Source: Rhizophagus prolifer (taxonomy: Eukaryota; Glomeromycota; Glomeromycetes; Glomerales; Glomeraceae). From it: a DNA stretch of 64,000 bases. The DNA is taken from NCBI GenBank assembly GCA_019425655.1, contig NQWY01024827.1, forward strand, positions 1-64,000, read 5' to 3'. The stretch's first letter is position 1, and each line of letters opens with the position of its first letter. Positions 33,498-42,370 of this stretch are shown here, piece by piece. The translations under genes and the position numbers were made by a program. The notes beneath the pieces are model-generated. The model had not been told where the DNA came from. It worked only from the letters and a program-made list of their open reading frames with translations, and searched no databases.

Positions 33498-35882
33498 ATG
33501 AAATATATTATTAGTCTGATGTTATTCTTTTTTGGACTTGCATTAGGATCTGCGCAAAACTATTCTGTAGAAGGAACTGTCCAGGATTTTCATGACAAGA
33601 CACCACTGGAAAATGTCTTGGTTTCTTTTGGGAAATATTCTGCAAAAACAGATCAAAAAGGAGCGTTCAAAATCAAGAATGTTTCAGCAGGAACATACAC
33701 TTTATCAGCTTCTCATCCCGATTGTAATGATTATTCAGAATCTTTGTCTGTGGATAAGAATCTGCATTTGACGATCCAATTGGAACATCATGTGAACGAG
33801 ATAGAATCTGTGACTGTTCATGGCAATCACAAGAATAGCGGTTCTATGGTTGTGAAAACGATTGATCATTCGGAAATCGAAAAGAATTCTACAGAAAATC
33901 TTGGAAATCTTCTTAAAAATATCTCGGGAGTCAGTGGTTTGAAAACCGGGAATAATATTGTAAAACCTGTGATCCATGGGCTTTACGGCAGCCGAATTTC
34001 GATTGTCAACAATGGTGTGAGAATGGCTGAACAGGAATGGGGAGTGGAACATGCACCTAATATTGATGTCAATAATTTTCAGCACATCGATGTTATCAAA
34101 GGCGCATCGGCTCTACGATATGGCAGTGATGCGATTGGTGGTGTCGTGGTTTTGGAACCGGAGATTTTTCCTAAAAAAGATACTTTGAAAGGAAGTGTCG
34201 GTTTGTCGGGAATTTCTAACGGAAGAGGTTTAGGTGTTGATGTCAATCTGGTTAAAGTATGGAAAAATGGATGGGCTGTGAAATCGGGAGGTAACATTCA
34301 GAAACTGGGAGATCAAAGTGCTCCACACTATAATCTGAAAAATACAGGCTCGGATTTCTCTTCGTTCAATTTTACGTTGCAGAAGAATACATTCAAAAAT
34401 GGGATTTCTTTTGATTATTATTTGACCAATCAGAATCTTGGGATCTTGCGTGATTCTCATGTGTCTATACCAAAGGAGTATGAAGCGGCGATGAATACGC
34501 CTGTGCCTTTTTACTCCGGAAATTTCAGTTATGATATTGATAATCCGAGACAGCTGGTTGAACATCATCTGATGAAAGTTTCTGCTTTCAACAGATTTGA
34601 GAATATCGGGAAAGTGTCGGCGACTTATAGTTTTCAGTATAATCATCGGCAGGAGTTTGATTTAAGAAGAGGCAGTTTAAGTGCCATTCCTTCTTTGGAT
34701 TTGGCTTTGATGACACACCAGTTCAATATCAATGATTTGCTGGAGCGAGAAAAATGGTCTTTGGAAACAGGAATTGATGCCAGCTTTCAAAACAATTATT
34801 CCGATCCTGCAACACAGGCCAGAAGATTGATTCCAAATTATGATAAATATTCTGCAGGAATCTACTCGGTTTTCAAATATAAAATCACTCCTGAATTGAA
34901 TGCAGAAGCCGGAATCCGTTATGATTATAATTATTATGATGTAACGAAGTGGTATAACAAAAGTGATTGGGAAGATTATTACGCAGCCACTTATCCGCAG
35001 TTCTATGTGATGACAGATGCAAACAGAGTTTTGACACGCCCGAAATTAGAATATCAGAATTTGTCTTATAATGCAGGTTTAGAATATCATCCTTCAGGAA
35101 ACTTTAATCTGAAATTCAATTATGCAAAAGTTGGTAGAACGCCTAACATTGCTGAATTGTTTTCGGACGGGTTGCATCATTCCGCAGCGATTATTGAGAA
35201 AGGAAATATGGCTATCAAAAATGAGGAAGGTCATCAATTCAATTTGATTGCAGATGTTAAGTTTGACGTTCTGAACGGATTGGAGATTTCTGCAAATCCC
35301 TATTTCTTTATCACGAAAAATTTCATCAACCAGATTCCAAATGGCACTTTGCAATACACACAGGCAGGCACTTTTCCGGTTTGGGTCTATCAGCAAATCG
35401 ATGCCAAAATGTATGGATTAGATGTGGATGTTAATTTCAATCTCACAGAAAATTTGACTTACAAAGGAAGAGGTGCTTATGTTTATGGACAGGATAAAAC
35501 CAATAATGAACCGCTGATTCTAATGATGCCTGTCAATTTTTCGAATGCATTACAATTCAGTAAAAACGAATGGAATGGTTTCTATCTTAATGTTGAGAAT
35601 CAGACTTTCTTATATCAGAATCGTTTCCCAATACATAATTTGGAATATACAGACTATGTTGATGAAGAGGAAGTTATAAAGGTTGTGGACATCAGTACAC
35701 CTCCAAAACAATATTCTCTATGGAATGTACAGACAGGAATTAATGTGGCAAAAAACTTTTCTGCAGGTTTGACCGTTAATAATATATTTAATATTTCTTA
35801 CAGAGATTATCTGAACAGGATGAGGTTTTTCGCCTATGACATGGGACGAAATTTCATTCTTAATTTCAGATATAAATTCTAA
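33498..35882 (+). CDS. TonB-dependent outer membrane receptor
   Basis: A 794-residue transporter. Signal peptide ~1-20 (ends GSAQ), a carboxypeptidase-regulatory-like beta domain (~22-100, VEGTVQDFHDKTPLENVLVSF), plug domain (~115-225 with ENLGNLLKNISGVSGLKTGNNIVKP and IDVIKGASALRYGSDAIGGVV), then the barrel ending in NFILNFRYKF with the C-terminal aromatic. No SusD gene adjoins, so it is not a polysaccharide-utilisation pair; with a His/Cys-rich gene upstream and a lipoprotein downstream a metal is the likelier substrate. ATG 33498 is chosen over an upstream in-frame TTG (33468) because the signal peptide begins there. Confidence 0.93.
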   Translation: MKYIISLMLFFFGLALGSAQNYSVEGTVQDFHDKTPLENVLVSFGKYSAKTDQKGAFKIKNVSAGTYTLSASHPDCNDYSESLSVDKNLHLTIQLEHHVNEIESVTVHGNHKNSGSMVVKTIDHSEIEKNSTENLGNLLKNISGVSGLKTGNNIVKPVIHGLYGSRISIVNNGVRMAEQEWGVEHAPNIDVNNFQHIDVIKGASALRYGSDAIGGVVVLEPEIFPKKDTLKGSVGLSGISNGRGLGVDVNLVKVWKNGWAVKSGGNIQKLGDQSAPHYNLKNTGSDFSSFNFTLQKNTFKNGISFDYYLTNQNLGILRDSHVSIPKEYEAAMNTPVPFYSGNFSYDIDNPRQLVEHHLMKVSAFNRFENIGKVSATYSFQYNHRQEFDLRRGSLSAIPSLDLALMTHQFNINDLLEREKWSLETGIDASFQNNYSDPATQARRLIPNYDKYSAGIYSVFKYKITPELNAEAGIRYDYNYYDVTKWYNKSDWEDYYAATYPQFYVMTDANRVLTRPKLEYQNLSYNAGLEYHPSGNFNLKFNYAKVGRTPNIAELFSDGLHHSAAIIEKGNMAIKNEEGHQFNLIADVKFDVLNGLEISANPYFFITKNFINQIPNGTLQYTQAGTFPVWVYQQIDAKMYGLDVDVNFNLTENLTYKGRGAYVYGQDKTNNEPLILMMPVNFSNALQFSKNEWNGFYLNVENQTFLYQNRFPIHNLEYTDYVDEEEVIKVVDISTPPKQYSLWNVQTGINVAKNFSAGLTVNNIFNISYRDYLNRMRFFAYDMGRNFILNFRYKF

Positions 35883-35884
35883 CC

Positions 35885-36442
35885 ATTTTCAATCTTAACA
35901 AATTAATAAGTCTTTTAGCGGTATTATTTTTAATCTTTAACGTGATCTCTTGTCAGAGGGACGAAGATGTTGCAGCGGATGATCTTCCTCAGGAGGAATT
36001 GACAAAAATTACGCTTAATGTAAAAGATATTGCCACCGGAGCAAGTACCAATTATAGTTATATCATCGGATCCGGAGCGCCTGTAATTCCTTTAACTGAT
36101 GGAAAGTCCTACGAAGTTACAACCACTTTCTGGAATGGTAATGAAGATGTAACAAAGGAAATCAAAGATGCTAAAGATGAACATTTTCTAATCTTCGATT
36201 TTCCGAGATCTACCATCAATCTCACCAGGTTGGATGATGAAAGTTCTACAGGAAAGCTTGGTAAAGTAGGATTGAAAACGAAATGGGAGGTTGAAAAAGT
36301 CGTGAAATCGTCATCTCCGCTTTTACAGCTGACATTGATTCATGAGCCTGCGACTGCCAATGAAGCACAAAACGGAACAGCCTGGGGTAGTGTAACCGGT
36401 GGTGAAACCGACGCTCAGGCTACATTTGGTTTGAGTAACTGA
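35885..36442 (+). CDS. Lipoprotein downstream of the TonB receptor, start codon unclear
   Basis: The mature part (CQRDEDVAADDLPQEELTKITLNVKD...) is about 167 residues, beta-rich, no family recognised. The first conventional start is GTG at 35942, which would remove most of the signal. The frame is open back to the stop of the receptor gene, and residues encoded at 35885-35953 (IFNLNKLISLLAVLFLIFNVISC) form a textbook lipoprotein signal with lipobox. No ATG, GTG or TTG occurs in that part before 35942, so ATT at 35885 or ATA at 35906 may initiate, perhaps coupled to termination of the receptor. I place the start at 35885 for this reason. Confidence 0.65.
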   Translation: MFNLNKLISLLAVLFLIFNVISCQRDEDVAADDLPQEELTKITLNVKDIATGASTNYSYIIGSGAPVIPLTDGKSYEVTTTFWNGNEDVTKEIKDAKDEHFLIFDFPRSTINLTRLDDESSTGKLGKVGLKTKWEVEKVVKSSSPLLQLTLIHEPATANEAQNGTAWGSVTGGETDAQATFGLSN

Positions 36443-36462
36443 TTTTTCAAAACAGTTAAAAA

Positions 36463-36495
36463 AAAGATGCTTTATTTATAAAGCATCTTTTTTGT
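36463..36495. terminator. Terminator after the receptor-lipoprotein operon
   Basis: AAAGATGCTTTA, loop TTTA, TAAAGCATCTTT; T run on the plus strand and A run on the left side. Confidence 0.9.
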
Positions 36496-36539
36496 TATAA
36501 AATTTATGATTTTTTATAAAAATCAGGAGTAGATTAAAT

Positions 36540-36570
36540 TTTGCATTTCCTCAAATTTTCTCTATTTTTG
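36540..36570 (+). promoter_or_regulatory. Promoter of tig
   Basis: TTTG (36540-36543) and TATTTTTG (36563-36570) with exactly 19 bases between them, close to the ideal Bacteroidota promoter. Leader about 15 bases. Confidence 0.75.
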
Positions 36571-36590
36571 CAACCTAAAAATTTCAATTA

Positions 36591-37925
36591 ATGAACGTTA
36601 CAGCGACAAACCATGATGAAGTAAGTGCATTGCTTACAGTAACATTGGAAAAATCAGACTATAAAGAAAAAGTAGAAAAGCAATTGATCAACTATGCGAA
36701 AAATGCACAGGTTCCTGGATTCAGAAAAGGAAAAGTACCATTGAGCATGGTTAGAAAACAATATGAAGCCGGTATTGCTTACGAGGAAATCAATAAGCAA
36801 ATTTCTGATGCGTTGAATAACTACGTTAATGAAAATAAACTAAGATTAGTCGGGCAGCCGGTTCCTCAGCCGGTAAACGATTTTAACCATAATGCAGATT
36901 CTTTATCCGTAGCTTTCGAAGTTGGATATGAGCCGGAATTCACTGTAGATTTGACTAAATATGAAGCGCCTCACTACAAAGTTGAAGCTTCTGACAAAGA
37001 AATCTCTACAAGTGTAGAAAATATGCAAAAGCGTTTTGCCGAAAGAGTTCCTGAGGAAAAAATCGGTAAAGATTCTTATGTGGCATTGGAGGTTTCTCAA
37101 GTTGTAGAAGCTGAGGCTGAAGGTGATCACCACCACGCACCAAAAAACGTAACTGTTTCCAAAGAACAGAAAGAAGCTTATGATCTGGTTAAAAAACTGA
37201 AGAAAGACGATTCTGTAAAAGTGTCTAAAGAAGATCTTCAGGCTAAGGAAGAGTTGGCAAAACAATTAGGATTCAGCAAAGAAGAAGCAGAACACCTTCA
37301 CCACAACGAAGTGGAAGTAACTGTAAAAGATATCTACGGTTTGAATTTAGCAGAGCTTAATCAAGAGCTTTTCGATAAAGTTTATGGTAAAGATGTTATC
37401 AAAACTGAAGAAGAATTGAAAGCGAGAGTGAAATCTGAATTGGATGAGTATTTCCAACAAAATGCTGATGTACATTTCGTAAATAAAATCCTTCAACAAA
37501 TTAACGAAAAAGAAGAAATCAAACTACCGGAAGCTTTTCTTATTAAGTGGTTATTGTTCTCTAACCAGAACATCACTTCTGAAGAGCAGGCAAAAGAAAT
37601 CCTTGAAAACGAGAAAAATATTATCAAAGGTCAGATCCTAGAAGGAAAACTGATGAATGATAACGATATCCAATTGGATTATGCAGAGGTTCTTGGACAA
37701 GCTGAGCAATTGGTAAGAAACCAGTTAGCAATCTACGGAATCCACCATCTAGGTGATGATGAGGTTCAGAAATATGCGGCAGAAATGCTGAAAGATGAGA
37801 ATCAGGTAAGACAAATTTCTTCCGAAGTTGCTATGGCTAAGTTGAAAGATGTTATCCTTGAAAAATCTAAAAAGAAAGAAACCAAAATCTCTCACGATGA
37901 GTTTCTTGAAGAATTGAAGAAATAA
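36591..37925 (+). CDS. tig: Trigger factor
   Basis: Ribosome-bound folding chaperone for nascent chains. 444 residues. The N-terminal ribosome-binding domain carries AQVPGFRKGKVPLSMVRKQYE, which includes the GFRxGK signature. The middle, PPIase-equivalent, part is diverged and contains an acidic/His insert (AEAEGDHHHAP, about residues 175-185). The C-terminal helical arms run to the end (LEKSKKKETKISHDEFLEELKK). Single gene with a strong promoter and terminator. Confidence 0.95.
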   Translation: MNVTATNHDEVSALLTVTLEKSDYKEKVEKQLINYAKNAQVPGFRKGKVPLSMVRKQYEAGIAYEEINKQISDALNNYVNENKLRLVGQPVPQPVNDFNHNADSLSVAFEVGYEPEFTVDLTKYEAPHYKVEASDKEISTSVENMQKRFAERVPEEKIGKDSYVALEVSQVVEAEAEGDHHHAPKNVTVSKEQKEAYDLVKKLKKDDSVKVSKEDLQAKEELAKQLGFSKEEAEHLHHNEVEVTVKDIYGLNLAELNQELFDKVYGKDVIKTEEELKARVKSELDEYFQQNADVHFVNKILQQINEKEEIKLPEAFLIKWLLFSNQNITSEEQAKEILENEKNIIKGQILEGKLMNDNDIQLDYAEVLGQAEQLVRNQLAIYGIHHLGDDEVQKYAAEMLKDENQVRQISSEVAMAKLKDVILEKSKKKETKISHDEFLEELKK

Positions 37926-37943
37926 TTGATATTCTTATATAAT

Positions 37944-37974
37944 AAAACGCTTCAGGTTTCTGGAGCGTTTTTTA
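37944..37974 (+). terminator. Terminator of tig
   Basis: AAAACGCTTCAG, loop GTTT, CTGGAGCGTTTT, then a T run. Confidence 0.88.
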
Positions 37975-38022
37975 TTTTTCCACAATTTATCAAACTAATA
38001 TATATGTTTTCGAAAATCCAAA

Positions 38023-38904
38023 TCAGAAATTCAAAAATAATCTTGGATTGATGGGTTGGTTATTTTTATGAACTTCATAATGAAGATGGGGACCTGTAGA
38101 ACGTCCGGTATTTCCTGATTTTGCGATGATCTGACCAACTTTTACACGATCATTAGTTTCTACCAAAACTTCGGAAAGATGGCCATAAAGAGTTGCCAAT
38201 CCATTACTGTGCTCTATAATCACACAATTGCCGTATCCTCCTTTCACACCGGCAAAAATCACTTTTCCGGATGCTGCACATTTTACAGGACTTCCGTAAG
38301 CTACAGCGATGTCCAATCCTTTATGGAATTGCATTTGGTCTTTCTCGGCCGGAGCATTACTGGATGCATTTTTATCTTCCTTTACAATAGCCTGTCTTTT
38401 CACGACATTTCCAAGGCTGTCCTTTTCTTCGGCAACATTAGAATTATTTGTAATTTCCGTAGATTTTGGAGGAATTGGATTTTTTCTGATCCCGAAATTC
38501 GAAGAAATATAGCCATCCGTAGGAATACCTAGCGGAACCTGCTGTAACCGTTGTTCCAGATCGACAAGGTATTGGCTGTAGCGGTTACTGACTTTGGCAA
38601 GATAAACTTCATTCTCCAGGCTGTCTTTTGCTAATCTTTCTATTCTAAGGTCAGAAACATTTTTTGATTTTAGGAATCCGTCGATACTCCGTATACTTTG
38701 GTCAACAATCGCAAGGTCGGTTTTCAGCTGGAGATGATCGATGCTGTCTTTTTCATTATTGATTTTAACAAGATTCACTTCATAGACCTTATCGTCTTTT
38801 CCTGTATAGAGTTTTGCAATAATCATAGCCTGAACGAAGCAAGCGACTAGAAGAAGTATAAGAACAATATTGGTTTTCTTCTTTGATTTTAGAAATTGGA
38901 CCAT
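38023..38904 (-). CDS. M23 (LytM-type) metallopeptidase, membrane anchored
   Basis: A 293-residue cell-wall hydrolase or hydrolase regulator. One transmembrane anchor (~14-31, IVLILLLVACFVQAMIIA), a coiled-coil stalk (~45-120) and a C-terminal M23 domain. The zinc ligands are visible: HKGLDIAV (HxxxD), then LATLYGHLSEV and GPHLHYEV (HxH). Catalytic residues appear intact, so it is probably an active peptidoglycan endopeptidase. Single gene. Confidence 0.92.
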   Translation of the reverse strand: MVQFLKSKKKTNIVLILLLVACFVQAMIIAKLYTGKDDKVYEVNLVKINNEKDSIDHLQLKTDLAIVDQSIRSIDGFLKSKNVSDLRIERLAKDSLENEVYLAKVSNRYSQYLVDLEQRLQQVPLGIPTDGYISSNFGIRKNPIPPKSTEITNNSNVAEEKDSLGNVVKRQAIVKEDKNASSNAPAEKDQMQFHKGLDIAVAYGSPVKCAASGKVIFAGVKGGYGNCVIIEHSNGLATLYGHLSEVLVETNDRVKVGQIIAKSGNTGRSTGPHLHYEVHKNNQPINPRLFLNF

Positions 38905-39031
38905 TAATTGATTTTTAAAATGGACTGCAAAAGTAAGAATTTTTTACATTTTTCAATTTTAATCAACGTTGAGCGAATTTTTATTTAACAAAAGTTAATA
39001 ATTCTTAATTAATTGTTAAAGAAAATTTACA

Positions 39032-39063
39032 TTGAGGTAAATTCATAAATAACCTTAGATTTG
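39032..39063 (+). promoter_or_regulatory. Promoter of gpsA
   Basis: TTG (39032-39034) and TAGATTTG (39056-39063) are 21 bases apart. The ATG is at 39088. Confidence 0.6.
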
Positions 39064-39087
39064 TAGCAATGAAAAAGACGACAAATA

Positions 39088-40104
39088 ATGGCTAAGAAAT
39101 TGACTAAATCATCTAAGAATGTACGGGTTGGCGTTTTGGGAAGCGGAAGTTTTGCGACAGCAATCGTGAAAATGCTTCTTGAAAACTGCAAAACGGTCAA
39201 CTGGTGTGTTCGGAATGAGTTTGTAAAGGGTGCAATTGAGCAGCGCGGACATAATCCGACTTACCTCACCACCGTTAGTTTCAACCTAAAAAAACTTAAA
39301 ATCACTACAGATATCAATGAGTTGGTTTCCAATTCGGATGTTGTTATCCTGGCAGTTCCTTCCATTTATCTTGCAGAATCTATGGAAAAACTGACATGCG
39401 AGTATCAGGACAAATTGTTCTGTTCAGCGATTAAGGGAATTGTCCCAAAACATAATGATATTGTGGCACATTATCTTCGCGACGAATTCAAAATCGGATT
39501 CAAAAATCAGGCAGTTATTGCCGGTCCTTGTCATGCGGAAGAAGTGGCAATGGAGCGTTTATCGTATCTTACAGTGGCTGTGGCAGAGCAGGAAGATGCG
39601 GAAATTTTGCAGGAGATCCTGTCATCTTGTTATATCAAAGTGAATACCAGCAGCGATATTCTCGGAAACGAATATTCTGCCATTCTTAAAAATATATATG
39701 CCATCGGTGCCGGAATTGCGAGCGGTTTGGGTTATGGAGATAACTTTATTGCAGTGTACGTTTCTAACGCAATTCGTGAAATGGAAACTTTCCTGGAAGC
39801 GATTTATCCGGAACCGAGAGATGTAAACGACAGTGCTTATCTGGGAGATTTGATTGTAACAGCTTATTCTTTGTTTTCCAGAAACAGAAACCTTGGAAAC
39901 TTAATTGGAAAAGGTTATACGGTAAAGTCTGCAATCCAGTCCATGAGTATGGTTGCCGAGGGTTATTATGCAACTAACGGAATCTATGCCATTTGTAAAG
40001 AAAAGAAACTGAAACTTCCTATTATCAATGCTGTTTATGATATTTTGTATGAAGGAAAAAATGCAGAGAAACAATTTGCAAAACTGACTGATAAACTAAC
40101 TTAA
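39088..40104 (+). CDS. gpsA: NAD(P)H-dependent glycerol-3-phosphate dehydrogenase
   Basis: Reduces dihydroxyacetone phosphate to sn-glycerol 3-phosphate for phospholipid synthesis. 338 residues. Rossmann motif RVGVLGSGSFATAIVKML near residue 12, the SAIKGI segment (FCSAIKGIVPK), AGPCHAEEVAM and the catalytic-lysine region EYSAILKNIYAIGAGIASGLGYGDN are typical. Starts with a short basic extension MAKKLTKSSKN. Followed 79 bases later by a YkvA-like gene. Confidence 0.94.
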   Translation: MAKKLTKSSKNVRVGVLGSGSFATAIVKMLLENCKTVNWCVRNEFVKGAIEQRGHNPTYLTTVSFNLKKLKITTDINELVSNSDVVILAVPSIYLAESMEKLTCEYQDKLFCSAIKGIVPKHNDIVAHYLRDEFKIGFKNQAVIAGPCHAEEVAMERLSYLTVAVAEQEDAEILQEILSSCYIKVNTSSDILGNEYSAILKNIYAIGAGIASGLGYGDNFIAVYVSNAIREMETFLEAIYPEPRDVNDSAYLGDLIVTAYSLFSRNRNLGNLIGKGYTVKSAIQSMSMVAEGYYATNGIYAICKEKKLKLPIINAVYDILYEGKNAEKQFAKLTDKLT

Positions 40105-40183
40105 TCGTATTTTCCTTAAAGAAAGTTAATTAACAATTATAAAAAATACAATGGAATAGAATTTGCAAATTTTGCAGTCTAAA

Positions 40184-40498
40184 ATGAAAGCTCAGGAAGC
40201 TATAAAACACAAAGGATTTCTCCAAAAGATTCCTGCGGCTGTTAGAATGATTAAACTCTGGCGGAAAGGAGAATATAAAATGAAGTTTACCGACATTTTG
40301 ATTCCGGCATTAGCGCTGCTTTACGTAATTTCTCCAATTGATATTATTCCAGATTTTGTTTTGGGAATTGGTGCTTTGGATGATCTGGCAATCTTAGCTT
40401 TTGCCATCCCTATGCTGATGAAGGAAGTGGACAAGTTTCTGCTTTGGGAAAGCCAGAAGGATAATCCTAAAATTATTGATGCAGAAATTGTAGAATAA
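40184..40498 (+). CDS. YkvA/DUF1232 small membrane protein
   Basis: A 104-residue protein with the DUF1232 hallmark: TDILIPALALLYVISPIDIIPDFVLGIGALDDLAILAFAIPML, where SPIDIIPD and DDL are conserved. Two membrane-associated helices. Function unknown. The ATG at 40184 is chosen; an in-frame TTG at 40163 would add seven residues without homology value. Confidence 0.87.
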   Translation: MKAQEAIKHKGFLQKIPAAVRMIKLWRKGEYKMKFTDILIPALALLYVISPIDIIPDFVLGIGALDDLAILAFAIPMLMKEVDKFLLWESQKDNPKIIDAEIVE

Positions 40499-40515
40499 TA
40501 ATTTGAAACAAATAA

Positions 40516-40548
40516 AAATCCCGACTCAAATCTGAATCGGGATTTTTT
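40516..40548. terminator. Bidirectional terminator, YkvA-like gene / NifU gene
   Basis: AATCCCGAcTC...GAaTCGGGATT stem followed by TTTTTT on the plus strand; the minus-strand side also has a T-rich tail. Lies between convergent genes. Confidence 0.85.
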
Positions 40549-40800
40549 CTATTCTATATTAATAACAGTTTCTATTTCTGGAGCAAACTGCTTGATGGTG
40601 TTTTCCACACCCAGTTTCATGGTAGAGCTACTGATCCCACAACTTGAGCAATGTCCCAGTAGTCTTACAATCACAGTAGTTCCCTGTACATCTACAAGCT
40701 CGATATCGCCACCATCTTTGTTTAGAAATGGACGAATACTATCCAAAGCTTCCATTACTTTGGTTGCCAGTTCTTCCTGAATTTGATTTATATTACTCAT
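40549..40800 (-). CDS. NifU C-terminal domain iron-sulfur scaffold protein
   Basis: 83 residues, a stand-alone NifU-like (NfuA-type) domain that carries a labile Fe-S cluster. RPFLNKDGGDIELVDVQGTTVIVRLLGHCSSCGISSSTMKLGVE contains the cluster-binding CxxC (CSSC). Its start is 4 bases after the stop of the Mrp-family gene, so the two Fe-S biogenesis proteins are cotranscribed. Confidence 0.92.
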   Translation of the reverse strand: MSNINQIQEELATKVMEALDSIRPFLNKDGGDIELVDVQGTTVIVRLLGHCSSCGISSSTMKLGVENTIKQFAPEIETVINIE

Positions 40801-40804
40801 AAAG

Positions 40805-41914
40805 TTATTTTTTCTTAGGTGAGCAACCAGCCATAGTTGTGATTTTCACAGCCTCGGTTGGCGGCAGATTGGTGTTTCTTTCCACAAGGCTTTCAACCAT
40901 ATTCTGAGCAGTTTTGGTATAGATTTCAGAGATTTTGGAATTCTCCTGCAAAGCTGCCGGCCTTCCTACATCTCCTGCTTCTCTGATACTTTGAATCAAA
41001 GGAATCTCTCCCAAAACCGGGATTCCCAAATCCTCTGCCATAAATTGGGCGCCTTGTTTTCCAAAGATATAATATTTATTCTCAGGTAACTCTTCCGGTG
41101 TGAAATAAGCCATATTTTCTATCAGTCCCAAAACCGGAATGTTGATACTTTCCATATTGAACATAGCAATTCCCTTTCTTACATCAGCCAAAGCAACGTG
41201 CTGAGGTGTACTCACAATCACAGCACCCGTTACCGGAACTTCCTGAATAATAGAAAGATGAATATCGCCAGTTCCCGGAGGTAGGTCTATCAAAAGGAAA
41301 TCTAATTCTCCCCAATCCGCATCACGGATCATCTGATTCAAGGCTTTGGAAGCCATTGGTCCTCTCCAGACTACAGCTTGGTTAGCCCCGGAAAAATATC
41401 CGATAGACAACATTTTTACGCCGTAATTTTCGATGGGCTTCATCAGATTTCTACCGTTCACTTCTACAGAAATTGGTTTTTGTCCTTCTGTGTCAAGCAT
41501 CGTCGGAACAGACGGTCCGTAGATATCTGCATCCAAAAGTCCGACTTTGAACCCCATTTTTGCTAACGTTACCGCAAGATTTGCTGCAACAGTAGATTTT
41601 CCAACGCCACCTTTTCCGGAAGCGATAGCAATGATGTTTTGAATACCCGGAATCTGTTTTCCTTTGATTTCATTAGTTGGAGGTGTTGCAGGCAATTCGG
41701 GAGAAACGATTTTCAATTTTAAGTTGATGTGTTCCCCGAATTCCGAAGCAAAAGCTTGTTTCATAGCAACTTCCAGCTTTTTCTTTTCGTGCATCGCAGG
41801 TGAATGTGCGGTCATATCGATATAGACATCGTCACCCATCACCTGGAAATTACTTACGAGGTCATCTACTTCTATCTCTTTCAGAAAATCCTGAACTTTT
41901 GATTTCGTCAGCAT
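40805..41914 (-). CDS. Mrp/ApbC-type Fe-S cluster carrier ATPase
   Basis: A 369-residue P-loop ATPase that inserts or carries Fe-S clusters. An N-terminal DUF59/MIP18-like domain (~1-90) is followed by IAIASGKGGVGKSTVAANLA (deviant Walker A), LLDADIYGPSVPTML (switch) and LIDLPPGTGDIHLSI. The usual C-terminal CxxC of Mrp is not obvious; only MAGCSPKKK ends the protein. Upstream CAAATTTA (41940-41947) is TAAATTTG on the minus strand, a -7 box. Confidence 0.93.
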   Translation of the reverse strand: MLTKSKVQDFLKEIEVDDLVSNFQVMGDDVYIDMTAHSPAMHEKKKLEVAMKQAFASEFGEHINLKLKIVSPELPATPPTNEIKGKQIPGIQNIIAIASGKGGVGKSTVAANLAVTLAKMGFKVGLLDADIYGPSVPTMLDTEGQKPISVEVNGRNLMKPIENYGVKMLSIGYFSGANQAVVWRGPMASKALNQMIRDADWGELDFLLIDLPPGTGDIHLSIIQEVPVTGAVIVSTPQHVALADVRKGIAMFNMESINIPVLGLIENMAYFTPEELPENKYYIFGKQGAQFMAEDLGIPVLGEIPLIQSIREAGDVGRPAALQENSKISEIYTKTAQNMVESLVERNTNLPPTEAVKITTMAGCSPKKK

Positions 41915-42068
41915 AAAATTTTATTAATCTTTGAGACAACAAATTTACGGATTTAAAAATTAATTTAGAATCAATAGGATTTGTGATTTTGTCTATGCTT
42001 GTTATTTTTGGGTGGGCGCGTGTCAGGGTTTGAGATTGTAAAAGATTTTTCTCCGAATATCCAACTTA

Positions 42069-42180
42069 TTAGTAGCCGGGAACCTGCTTTCGTTGCAATC
42101 TTTTTTGCATCACGTTTTGTCAGACTGAGGTCTCGAAGCTAACGCAAAAAAGGATTTCCACTACAATCAGGGCTATGGGT
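42069..42180 (-). repeat. Dispersed intergenic repeat, family R1, copy c
   Basis: Minus-strand reading: ATAGCCCTGATTGTAGTGG, AAATCCTTTTTTGCG, GCAAAAAAGATTGC, then GGTTCCCGGCTACTAA. The order of blocks is as in copies a and b. It lies in the 456-base gap between the Mrp gene and the serine hydrolase gene, together with an R2 copy; no coding frame is present. Confidence 0.65.
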
Positions 42181-42221
42181 TTAGTCTATACAATTTGAAT
42201 TTTGTCAATAAAAATAAATTT

Positions 42222-42352
42222 TTGTCATTCCGAAGGAATCTGAATCTACACTTTCAATGGATTTTTAGTTTTTAAAGTCTTCGAGAGCCTCAGACTGACA
42301 ATGCCGGAAAAGTGAATCTTACTAGAGCTGTCGTACTGAGCGGAGTCGAAGT
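42222..42352. repeat. Dispersed intergenic repeat, family R2, copy b
   Basis: Bounded by TTGTCATTCCGAAGGAATCT at one end and GAGCTGTCGTACTGAGCGGA plus GTCGAAGTGC at the other. The inner part (GTCTTCGAGAGCCTCAGACTGACA) appears to be a further nested piece. See the copy at 16470. Confidence 0.65.
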
Positions 42353-42370
42353 GCTTTCAAAGATTAAATT

